In this document: piece by piece, positions 1 to 4,934 of the stretch
Position numbering within the stretch: position 1 is the first letter of the stretch
How the letters are laid out: each line of letters starts with the position of its first letter
Assembly (NCBI GenBank): GCA_030039655.1
Contig: JASHVC010000024.1
Coordinates: 1-5,082 of the forward strand
Origin: Xanthobacteraceae bacterium
GTDB lineage: Bacteria; Pseudomonadota; Alphaproteobacteria; Rhizobiales; Xanthobacteraceae
DNA: 5,082 bases
Reading direction: 5' to 3'
Notes under the pieces: generated by a model
Databases searched by the model: none
What the model was told of the DNA's origin: nothing
What the model saw: the letters and a program-made list of their open reading frames with translations, nothing else
Made by a program: the position numbers and the translations under genes

Positions 1-167
1 ACGACGAAACGGATTTGCTTGCCGCGATAAAAGCTCGCCACATCCTCGGCGTGCGCGGACGATACGGCTGCGAGCAGACTCGTCATTGCGAGGAGCGCTA
101 GCGACGAAGCAATCCAGCACGTCGCTTCAGAACTGGATTGCTTCGCTGACGCTCGCAATGACGGCAT
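1..167 (-). CDS. TTT (tripartite tricarboxylate transporter) substrate-binding protein, N-terminal part only
   Basis: This is the first 55 codons of a periplasmic solute receptor; the rest lies beyond the left edge. The mature N-terminus after the signal peptide reads EDVASFYRGKQIRFVV. That matches the beta-1 strand pattern (FYkGKxIrxvV) of one TTT/Bug receptor branch, which delivers carboxylates or related solutes to a TctAB membrane pair. From the ATG at 167 the signal peptide has Arg5 and Lys9 in the n-region, a hydrophobic core around residues 18-36 (WIASSLALLAMTSLLAAV) and an AHA cleavage site at 38-40. I chose this start because it overlaps the upstream TAA stop as TAATG, which suggests translational coupling, and a GGAAG lies just upstream. 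The next ATG, at 86, has no Shine-Dalgarno and would leave a 13-residue leader without a positive charge. Residues 3-29 are encoded by the palindromic repeat at 81-163, which is odd. The family call rests on a short stretch. Confidence 0.66.
   Translation of the reverse strand, partial: MPSLRASAKQSSSEATCWIASSLALLAMTSLLAAVSSAHAEDVASFYRGKQIRFV
81..163. repeat. Nested palindromic intergenic-type repeat (Bradyrhizobium-like)
   Basis: Two pairs of perfect inverted arms are visible. The outer arm CGTCATTGCGAG (81-92) pairs with CTCGCAATGACG (152-163). The inner arm CGAAGCAATCCAG (105-117) pairs with CTGGATTGCTTCG (133-145). The loop is 118-132, and the asymmetric internal stretches are 93-104 (containing GCGCTAGCG) and 146-151. 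The core words CATTGCGAG, GAAGCAATCC and GCAATGACG are those of a repeat scattered in many copies through Bradyrhizobium-type and some other genomes; this is from memory, not a search. Transcribed, it would fold into a long hairpin. Here it is not intergenic: it sits in frame inside the 5' end of the left-edge receptor gene, directly after the MetE-like gene. No transposase or target duplication is seen. Confidence 0.85.
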
Positions 168-1333
168 TACTTCCATAGCTGCTCGGTGGCGAGGTCAGCG
201 CCTTCGCGCAGCGCCTTGAACTTCTCCCAGACTACGGTCGGATGCACCTCGGTGCGGTACAGCGCCTGCGAGGAAAAGCCGCAATCGGCCGCCGCGATGA
301 CGTTCTCGCGGCCGACCAGCTTGGCAAAACGCACGATGCGCTCGGCGATTAGCTCCGGATGTTCGACAATGTTGCTGGCGTGGGTGATCATGCCCGGCGC
401 CAACACTTTGCCGTCCGCGAGCTTGATGCGCTCGAACAGATGGTACTCGTGCTCGTGGCGCGGATTGGCGGCTTCGAAGCTGTAGGAGCCGGCGTTGATC
501 TTCAGCACAAATTCGATGATGTCGGAAAGTGCCGCTTCATAAATGCGTGGGCCTTCGTTGATGCCGTAACAGGTGTGGAAGCGCGCTTTCTCGGGCGCAA
601 TGCCGGCGAGCGCGGCGTTGGTCGCCTCCACGTAAATTTCGGCCCGGCGGCGCATTTGCGCGCGGTCGAGATCTGGCTCGAAGAAAATATCCGGCAGGAA
701 TGGATCGTCGATCTGCACCAGGATGCCGGCATCGACGATGGCACGATATTCCTTGGCGAGCTCGGCGGCCAGCGCGTGGAAATATTCCTCGTCGGACTTG
801 TAGTATTCATTCACGCCGACGCCCGACGCCGCCGTGGCCGGCAGAAAGACGTGATGATCGGGCACGCCTGCCGCCGCTGCAGCGCGCTTGACGTTGGCGA
901 TATCCCTTTTGACGAAGGCCTCACCGCGATATTTGATCGGGCCGACGCACACCACCGGCGCCAGGCTGACGATGGCGCCGCCCATCATCGCCTGCTTGAA
1001 ATACTCGGCGTAATACTCAGGGAACGCCGCGACCTCCTGAGCAAACAGCTTCAGCTTCTGGCCCGGTCGGCGCTCAAAGCCTTCCAGGCGCTCGTGGACG
1101 TACGTGAAAAATCCCGGCTTGGAAAATTCGCCGTCGGTGACGATATCGATGCCGCATTCCGCCTGCTTGCGAACAACTTCATCCACCGACTTCGCTAGCA
1201 GCGTCTCGAACTTTTTCTCATCGTAGGGCTGCCCCGTGAACTTCGCCTTCATCAGGTCGAGCAGGTCGTGCGGGCGCGGCAGGCTGCCGATATGTGTCGT
1301 CTGGATGCGGTCGGTGTTCTGCTGAATGTTCAT
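167..1333 (-). CDS. MetE C-terminal-like zinc methyltransferase (cobalamin-independent methionine synthase II family)
   Basis: This 388-residue protein has the UROD/MetE TIM-barrel fold and corresponds only to the C-terminal catalytic half of MetE. Such stand-alone proteins transfer a methyl or alkyl group to a zinc-activated thiol; the family includes archaeal-type MetE and epoxyalkane:coenzyme M transferase. The N-terminal motif TTHIGSLPRP (residues 12-21, His14) is characteristic. All four expected zinc ligands can be placed: His253 and Cys255 in FHTCYG, Glu287 in SFEAANPRHEHE, and Cys351 in ADCGF. An IDDP motif (208-211) matches the MetE IDEP segment. The ATG at 1333 follows the isomerase-like gene by 15 bp and has only a weak purine-rich AAAGAAA upstream. 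The TAA stop overlaps the next ATG as TAATG. The enzyme is probably cytoplasmic and co-transcribed with its neighbours. The family and metal site are well supported. The methyl donor and acceptor are unknown, and its place beside uptake and catabolic genes argues against a housekeeping methionine synthase. Confidence 0.9.
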   Translation of the reverse strand: MNIQQNTDRIQTTHIGSLPRPHDLLDLMKAKFTGQPYDEKKFETLLAKSVDEVVRKQAECGIDIVTDGEFSKPGFFTYVHERLEGFERRPGQKLKLFAQEVAAFPEYYAEYFKQAMMGGAIVSLAPVVCVGPIKYRGEAFVKRDIANVKRAAAAAGVPDHHVFLPATAASGVGVNEYYKSDEEYFHALAAELAKEYRAIVDAGILVQIDDPFLPDIFFEPDLDRAQMRRRAEIYVEATNAALAGIAPEKARFHTCYGINEGPRIYEAALSDIIEFVLKINAGSYSFEAANPRHEHEYHLFERIKLADGKVLAPGMITHASNIVEHPELIAERIVRFAKLVGRENVIAAADCGFSSQALYRTEVHPTVVWEKFKALREGADLATEQLWK

Positions 1334-1348
1334 GACTGGTTTCTTTGG

Positions 1349-2086
1349 CTAGGCGTGCACCTTGCGGACGTCATTCGTGGTGCAGAGGGTTTCAAACAAA
1401 CGGCCAGGACAATTGCGCCGGTCTGTCACGCCCAGAAGCGCGAGTGCGTGAAAGATCACGGCCTGATTGCTGGTCACCACAGGGCGATCGAGCTTCTGTT
1501 CGATCTCGGCGATGACCGGAAACACCGAAATGTTGGCGCAGCTCAAGAGGTAGGCGTCGGCGTCCGGACGCGCTGCTTCGAGCGCGCGCTCGCGCCAGAA
1601 CTGCGCCGGCGTCGCGCAATATTCGTCGCTGCCTTTGAGCGCAAAGCCGTGGGCGTGAACGACCTCGTAGTCTGCTTTGATGAGAAACTCCGCCTCTTCT
1701 TCGGTCACATGCGCGCTGTAAGGCGTGAGCAGGACGATGCGGCGGGCGGAGAGCGCATCGAACGCATAACGGATCGCGCTCGCCGTAGTGGTCGCCTGCG
1801 GCGCGCCAGCGTGCTTGAGCGCGGCCAGAAGCTTCGCCTCGCCGGCGAGGCCCTCAGCGGTGGAATTAGCAGTGCAGTGGAAGGCCACGACATCACAGCG
1901 CGCGTCCATCAAGGTCGCCACCGCTTCCGCGACACGCGGCATGAGAGCGTCAATGGTGACGCGGTGGGCGCCGGTCATACGCAACCGCGCCACGTGGGCC
2001 ACGACGCCCGGCGGCACGTGCCGCACCATCTCGCCCTCAACCATGCGGTTCGAGGACGGAATGATCAAACCAATACGCGCGGGCAT
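1349..2086 (-). CDS. Maleate cis-trans isomerase / arylmalonate decarboxylase-like protein (Asp/Glu racemase superfamily)
   Basis: This cytoplasmic protein has 245 residues from the ATG at 2086. It begins with the typical ARIGLIIPSSN strand-loop (residues 3-13), where the Asn binds a substrate carboxylate. Both catalytic-type cysteines of the maleate isomerase branch are present: Cys71 in AFHCTANST and Cys183 in LLSCANISVFP, 112 residues apart, close to the spacing in known maleate isomerases. TPYSAHVTEEE (121-131) and VVTSNQAVIFHAL (203-215) are also family hallmarks. Maleate isomerase converts maleate to fumarate in nicotinate and related aromatic degradation. Arylmalonate decarboxylase, which uses only the second Cys, is less likely. 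The start is fixed by AAGGAG six bases upstream; the frame is open to a further ATG at 2134, but that would add 16 unconserved residues. It lies 100 bp after the SnoaL-like gene and 15 bp before the MetE-like gene. The superfamily is sure; the exact substrate is inferred. Confidence 0.86.
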   Translation of the reverse strand: MPARIGLIIPSSNRMVEGEMVRHVPPGVVAHVARLRMTGAHRVTIDALMPRVAEAVATLMDARCDVVAFHCTANSTAEGLAGEAKLLAALKHAGAPQATTTASAIRYAFDALSARRIVLLTPYSAHVTEEEAEFLIKADYEVVHAHGFALKGSDEYCATPAQFWRERALEAARPDADAYLLSCANISVFPVIAEIEQKLDRPVVTSNQAVIFHALALLGVTDRRNCPGRLFETLCTTNDVRKVHA

Positions 2087-2092
2087 GCCGCT

Positions 2093-2098
2093 CTCCTT
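2093..2098 (-). promoter_or_regulatory. Shine-Dalgarno AAGGAG that fixes the start of the maleate isomerase-like gene
   Basis: Read on the minus strand, AAGGAG lies six bases before the ATG at 2086. It is the strongest ribosome binding site on this strand and decides between this start and the upstream in-frame ATG at 2134. Confidence 0.8.
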
Positions 2099-2123
2099 GA
2101 GGTTTCCTTCGTCGTCCCGTCTG

Positions 2124-2139
2124 CCGCGGAGCAACGCGG
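2124..2139. repeat. Short inverted repeat next to a perfect -10 box
   Basis: CCGCG (2124-2128) and CGCGG (2135-2139) form a perfect 5-bp inverted repeat with a 6-base spacer. On the minus strand it begins directly after the TATAAT at 2145-2140, so it would cover the predicted transcription start. It could be an operator or a small leader hairpin; chance is also possible in GC-rich DNA. Confidence 0.3.
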
Positions 2140-2145
2140 ATTATA
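2140..2145 (-). promoter_or_regulatory. Candidate -10 box (TATAAT) ahead of the maleate isomerase-like gene
   Basis: A perfect TATAAT reads leftwards in the 100-bp gap between the SnoaL-like gene and the isomerase-like gene. It gives an expected transcript start near 2133 and a leader of about 47 bases. The matching -35 region (around 2162-2169) is poor, with at best two of six bases, so any activity would need an activator. It could start a transcript for the isomerase-like, MetE-like and receptor genes independently of the SnoaL-like gene. Confidence 0.35.
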
Positions 2146-2186
2146 CGCCCGCGGCGGCAAAGCCAAACAGCGTAAGATTGAAAAGC

Positions 2187-2618
2187 CTAGATGGAAAAGC
2201 CTTGCGGCGTGCGCTCGGGCATCACCTGACGCATGATGGCTTCCACGTCGCCGAGCACCCACAGCTCCGTGATCAGGCCGTTGCGCGCGGTGAAAAACGC
2301 AGCCCCGCTCCAGACTATGGCGCGGCCGGTGGCCTCAACGCCGAAGAACTTCGCCCGATGAGTGCCGGTAAAGCGCATCTTCGCCGCCGCTCGCTCCTCG
2401 GTCGCGATCAAATCCTCAACGGTGCAGGTGAAATGCTCCAACGCTGCATGGACTGAACGCAGATAGGCGATGAACCCTTCGGGGCCGCGCAACTCGGGCC
2501 CAAGCGAAGCGCGGAAAATAAAGTCGGCGTCAAGAATCTCGCGCGCTGCCTGCTCGTCCGCCCTATTCCACACCACATCGTAAAAACGCTCGACGAGCGC
2601 TTTCGCCGTTACTGCCAC
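2187..2618 (-). CDS. SnoaL/NTF2-like fold protein (ester cyclase-type)
   Basis: This 143-residue protein is a typical size for the SnoaL-like polyketide-cyclase branch of the NTF2 superfamily, a small alpha+beta cone with a substrate pocket. Visible family features are the N-terminal helix ALVERFYDVVWNRAD (residues 7-21), the LDADFIFRASLGPELRGPEGF segment split across residues 29-49, the helix FIAYLRSVHAAL (49-60), and the closing strands MRFTGTHRAKFFGVEATGR and GLITELWVLGD, where GLITELW is the usual C-terminal strand. No signal peptide is present. The start is GTG: an in-frame TGA lies immediately upstream, no ATG or GTG follows before Val15, and a GGGGGG tract lies four bases upstream. It is the first gene of the leftward set. 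Fold assignment is firm. These proteins act as cyclases, isomerases, hydrolases or mere binders, so the reaction cannot be named. Confidence 0.85.
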   Translation of the reverse strand: MAVTAKALVERFYDVVWNRADEQAAREILDADFIFRASLGPELRGPEGFIAYLRSVHAALEHFTCTVEDLIATEERAAAKMRFTGTHRAKFFGVEATGRAIVWSGAAFFTARNGLITELWVLGDVEAIMRQVMPERTPQGFSI

Positions 2619-2622
2619 TCAA

Positions 2623-2628
2623 CCCCCC
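2623..2628 (-). promoter_or_regulatory. G-tract ribosome binding site for the GTG-started SnoaL-like gene
   Basis: Minus-strand AGGGGGG lies four bases before the GTG at 2618. The in-frame TGA at 2621-2619 directly before the GTG rules out any earlier start, so this weak but purine-only site and the GTG belong together. Confidence 0.5.
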
Positions 2629-2662
2629 TACTAGCCAAAACCCCTTCCCAATCCTCGCGCGG

Positions 2663-2691
2663 AGTTTAGAGCCGCGCCCGCCGTCTGTCCC
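2663..2691 (-). promoter_or_regulatory. Candidate sigma-70-type promoter for the leftward genes
   Basis: On the minus strand, GGGACA (2691-2686, four of six matches to TTGACA) is followed after exactly 17 bases by TAAACT (2668-2663, four of six matches to TATAAT). It lies about 45 bases ahead of the SnoaL-like GTG, in the intergenic region between divergent genes. The spacing is ideal but both boxes are imperfect, so this is tentative. Confidence 0.28.
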
Positions 2692-2754
2692 GGCCGACGC
2701 AACGGCACGGTTGCCAAATCCATGCGTGCATTGCAGGCAACTTCGGCTTTTCGG

Positions 2755-2782
2755 TTGACGCGCCTGCGCCCGGTGCAAGACT
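2755..2782 (+). promoter_or_regulatory. Candidate promoter for the TTT receptor and ene-reductase genes
   Basis: TTGACG (2755-2760) is a good -35 box with five of six matches. The best -10 at 16 bases is AAGACT (2777-2782), only three of six. Just upstream is a dyad, TTGCC (2711-2715) with GGCAA (2736-2740), and inside it TTGC-AG-GCAA (2731-2740). These could be an operator for a regulator controlling the divergent units. Evidence is weak. Confidence 0.25.
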
Positions 2783-2808
2783 GATGCACGGTCTATGCGC
2801 CGCCGCCC

Positions 2809-2814
2809 GGGAGG
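2809..2814 (+). promoter_or_regulatory. Shine-Dalgarno GGGAGG that fixes the start of the TTT receptor gene
   Basis: GGGAGG lies five bases before the ATG at 2820. It favours this start over the in-frame ATG at 2784, which has no such site and would put 12 extra residues in front of a normal signal peptide. Confidence 0.8.
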
Positions 2815-2819
2815 ATGCC

Positions 2820-3800
2820 ATGCGCCCCGTTTTGCGCCCTGTTCGTCTCGCCGCTTTCGCGCTGCTGTGCGCGATTACCGTTGCGCCTGCCGCCGCGCAG
2901 GAGCCCTACCCCACTCGGCCGATCCATATCATTGTCCCCTTCCCTGCGGGCGGTCCGTCGGACGTGCTCACGCGCATGATCGGCGAGCGCATGAGCGCGG
3001 ATTTCGGCCAGGCCATCGTCGTCGATAATCGGCCCGGCGCGAACACGGTGATCGGCGCGCAACTGGCGGCGAAGGCCGCGCCCGATGGCTACACATTGCT
3101 CATGGCGATCGATTCGACGCTGGTGATGAACCAATACCTCTACGCCCACTTGCCCTACGATCCGCTCAACGATTTCGCACCGGTTTCGATCGCGGCGGAG
3201 AACGTGGGGTTGGTTGTAGTGAACGCCGAGAGCGATCTGAAAACCGCAAAGGACTTAATCGCCAAAGCCAAGGCGGCGCCGGGCAAATTGAATTGCGGCG
3301 CCGGCACCATCACGACCAAGCTCACCTGCATCTTGTTCAACGAGAAAGCCGGCGTCGAAACCGTGCTGATCTCCTATAACGGCAGTGCGGAAGTTGCTCA
3401 GGGCGTTCTGACTCACAGCGCCGATTTCGTCTTCGATGGTCCCTCCGCAGAACTTCCGCTGATTCAATCGGGGCACCTGCGCGCGATAGCCAAGCTCGAC
3501 GCCCGGCCGTTCCCACCGGTGCCCGATCTTCCGACGCTCGATGCCGCCGCTGGCATCAATCTCGGCGACCTAACGGTGTGGAACGGGCTCGTCGCGCCGC
3601 ACGGCACGCCGCCGGGTATAGTCGACAAACTCGCGGTGGAAACCGCGAAGGTCATCAATGACCCGGCCTTCAAAGCCAGGGCCGAGGCGGTTGGGATTTA
3701 TCCGGTGAGCAGCACGCCCACGGAATTCGCCGCTTTCATTCGCGAGCAGGCGGCACGCTGGCCCGAGACTGTGAAAAAAAGCGGCATGCATTTTGATTGA
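2820..3800 (+). CDS. TTT (tripartite tricarboxylate transporter) substrate-binding protein, Bug/TctC family
   Basis: This complete 326-residue periplasmic receptor has the family's usual length. The signal peptide has four Arg-rich n-region positions, a hydrophobic core at about 10-22 and probable cleavage after APAAA (22-26). The mature protein starts QEPYPTRPIHIIVPFPAGGPSD (split: YPTRP at 30-34, PFPAGGPSD at 40-48), the hallmark first strand and ligand loop. VVDNRPGANTVIGAQLAAKA (67-86), APDGYTLL (87-94) and the final STPTEFAAFIREQAARW (298-314) are also standard. The second ligand loop departs from the common GTPSHLAGELF: here it is CGAGTITTKLTCILF (159-173), with Cys159 and Cys170 close together. 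The ligand is unknown; family members bind di- and tricarboxylates, aromatic acids or nicotinate. It is followed by the ene-reductase, whose earliest ATG overlaps the TGA stop (TGATG, 3798-3802), so the two are probably co-transcribed. No TctA/TctB genes are visible. Confidence 0.93.
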   Translation: MRPVLRPVRLAAFALLCAITVAPAAAQEPYPTRPIHIIVPFPAGGPSDVLTRMIGERMSADFGQAIVVDNRPGANTVIGAQLAAKAAPDGYTLLMAIDSTLVMNQYLYAHLPYDPLNDFAPVSIAAENVGLVVVNAESDLKTAKDLIAKAKAAPGKLNCGAGTITTKLTCILFNEKAGVETVLISYNGSAEVAQGVLTHSADFVFDGPSAELPLIQSGHLRAIAKLDARPFPPVPDLPTLDAAAGINLGDLTVWNGLVAPHGTPPGIVDKLAVETAKVINDPAFKARAEAVGIYPVSSTPTEFAAFIREQAARWPETVKKSGMHFD

Positions 3801-3835
3801 TGCAAAGCTTGCAGGAAGTCGCAAAACTTAAAACC

Positions 3836-4924
3836 ATGACCGACATCGACCTTTTCTCGCACTTCCGCCTCGGCCCGCTGGCGCTGCCCAATCGCATTGT
3901 GATGGCGCCCATGACGCGCAATCGCGCCGGGCCGGGCGATGCGCCGACCGCACTCAACGCTACCTACTACGCGCAGCGCGCCGACGCCGGGCTGATCGTC
4001 GCCGAAGCTTCGCAGGTGTCGCCGCAGGGTCTCGGCTATCCACACACGCCGGGGATTTACAGCGACGCGCAGATCGCCGGCTGGAAGCTCGTCACCGACG
4101 CCGTGCACGCAGCGGGCGGCCGGATTTTCCTGCAGCTCTGGCATGTGGGGCGCATCTCGCATCCCTCGCTGCAGCCGGACGGCGCGCTGCCGGTGGCGCC
4201 GTCGGCCATCGCACCCGCCGGCCAGGCGTGGACGCTCGACGGCATGAAGCCCTATGTCACGCCGCGCGCCCTGGAGATCGCGGAGATTCCCGGCCTCATC
4301 GCGCAATACCGCCAAGGCGCGGCGAATGCGAAAGCCGCGGGCTTCGACGGCATCGAAGTGCACGCCGCCCACGGTTACCTGCTCGACCAGTTCTTGCGCG
4401 ACAAGACCAATCACCGCACCGACAAATACGGCGGCAGCGCCGAGAACCGCGCGCGCCTCGTCGTCGAAGTCATGGAGGCGGTGGCGAGCGTGTGGGGCGG
4501 CGATCGCGCCGGCGTGCATCTATCGCCAACCAATCTCGCCTTCAACGACATCTCCGACAGCGACCCAGCGCGGACCTTCGCCGCCGCGGTGCGCGCGCTT
4601 GACCGGCTCGGCCTCGCTTATCTGCATCTGGTCGAGCCGGGACCAGCCGATCCGGTCGGGCCTGGGCCGCGGCTCGACGCAGCATTCTTCCGCCCGCTGT
4701 GGCGCAGCGCGCTCGTCGCCAACAAGGCCTACGACCTCGATCGGGCCAACGCGGTGCTGCGCAGCGGCGCCGCCGATCTCGTTTCCTTCGCCACGCTGTT
4801 TATCGCCAACCCGGATCTGCCTGAACGCTTTCGCCGCGGCGCCCCGTTCAATCCGTCCGAACGCAAGACGTTTTATGGCGGCGGCGCCGCCGGATATACG
4901 GATTATCCGGCGCTCGGCGCGTGA
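3836..4924 (+). CDS. Old yellow enzyme-family NADH:flavin oxidoreductase / alkene reductase (NemA-like)
   Basis: This 362-residue FMN TIM-barrel enzyme reduces activated C=C bonds (enones, maleimides, possibly nitro-esters) with NAD(P)H in the cytoplasm. Motifs in order, numbered from the ATG at 3836: LPNRIVMAPMTRNRA (17-31; Thr27 contacts FMN), LIVAEAS (53-59), LQLWHVGRISHP (99-110; Gln100 contacts FMN), EVHAAHGYLLDQFL (174-187; substrate-binding His176 and His179, proton-donor Tyr181), NHRTDKYGGSAENRARL (192-208), FIANPDLPERFRRGAPFN (322-339) and FYGGGAAGYTDYP (346-358). Class I (PETN reductase) features depart at three FMN-contact sites: GVHLSP has His228 for the usual Arg, KAY (297-299) replaces a Gly-rich turn, and FAT (318-320) replaces FGR. 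The start is uncertain. ATG 3836 gives the usual family length and N-terminus but lacks a near Shine-Dalgarno; ATG 3800 overlaps the receptor stop and would add 12 residues. The family is certain, the substrate unknown. Confidence 0.93.
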   Translation: MTDIDLFSHFRLGPLALPNRIVMAPMTRNRAGPGDAPTALNATYYAQRADAGLIVAEASQVSPQGLGYPHTPGIYSDAQIAGWKLVTDAVHAAGGRIFLQLWHVGRISHPSLQPDGALPVAPSAIAPAGQAWTLDGMKPYVTPRALEIAEIPGLIAQYRQGAANAKAAGFDGIEVHAAHGYLLDQFLRDKTNHRTDKYGGSAENRARLVVEVMEAVASVWGGDRAGVHLSPTNLAFNDISDSDPARTFAAAVRALDRLGLAYLHLVEPGPADPVGPGPRLDAAFFRPLWRSALVANKAYDLDRANAVLRSGAADLVSFATLFIANPDLPERFRRGAPFNPSERKTFYGGGAAGYTDYPALGA

Positions 4925-4934
4925 TGTGCCGTTT

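Noticed and set aside
81..163. The palindrome as a rho-independent terminator, CRISPR unit or insertion-sequence end
   Set aside because: No U-tract follows the hairpin, it is a single unit with no spacers, and no transposase or target duplication is seen; its words match a dispersed genomic repeat.
359..1198. Long plus-strand open frame opposite the MetE-like gene
   Set aside because: It shows no recognisable motif and lies entirely antisense to a gene with an intact family motif set. Long antisense frames are expected in GC-rich coding DNA.
2087..2134. Upstream ATG (2134) for the maleate isomerase-like gene
   Set aside because: The added 16 residues are not family-like, and the strong AAGGAG sits in front of the ATG at 2086.
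1268..2236. Long plus-strand open frame of 322 codons opposite the maleate isomerase-like gene
   Set aside because: It spans parts of three genes on the other strand, has no domain signature and no ribosome binding site; it mirrors the codon pattern of the real genes.
2784..2819. Upstream ATG (2784) for the complete TTT receptor
   Set aside because: It would place 12 residues before an ordinary signal peptide, and the GGGAGG site serves the ATG at 2820.
3698..4519. Long minus-strand open frame opposite the ene-reductase
   Set aside because: Its His/Arg/Ala-rich, motif-free translation is typical of a shadow of the plus-strand enzyme.
4925..4934. Bidirectional terminator between the convergent ene-reductase and SUMF1-domain genes
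   Set aside because: Only 10 bases separate the stop codons, and no stem-loop with a T-tract can be formed there.
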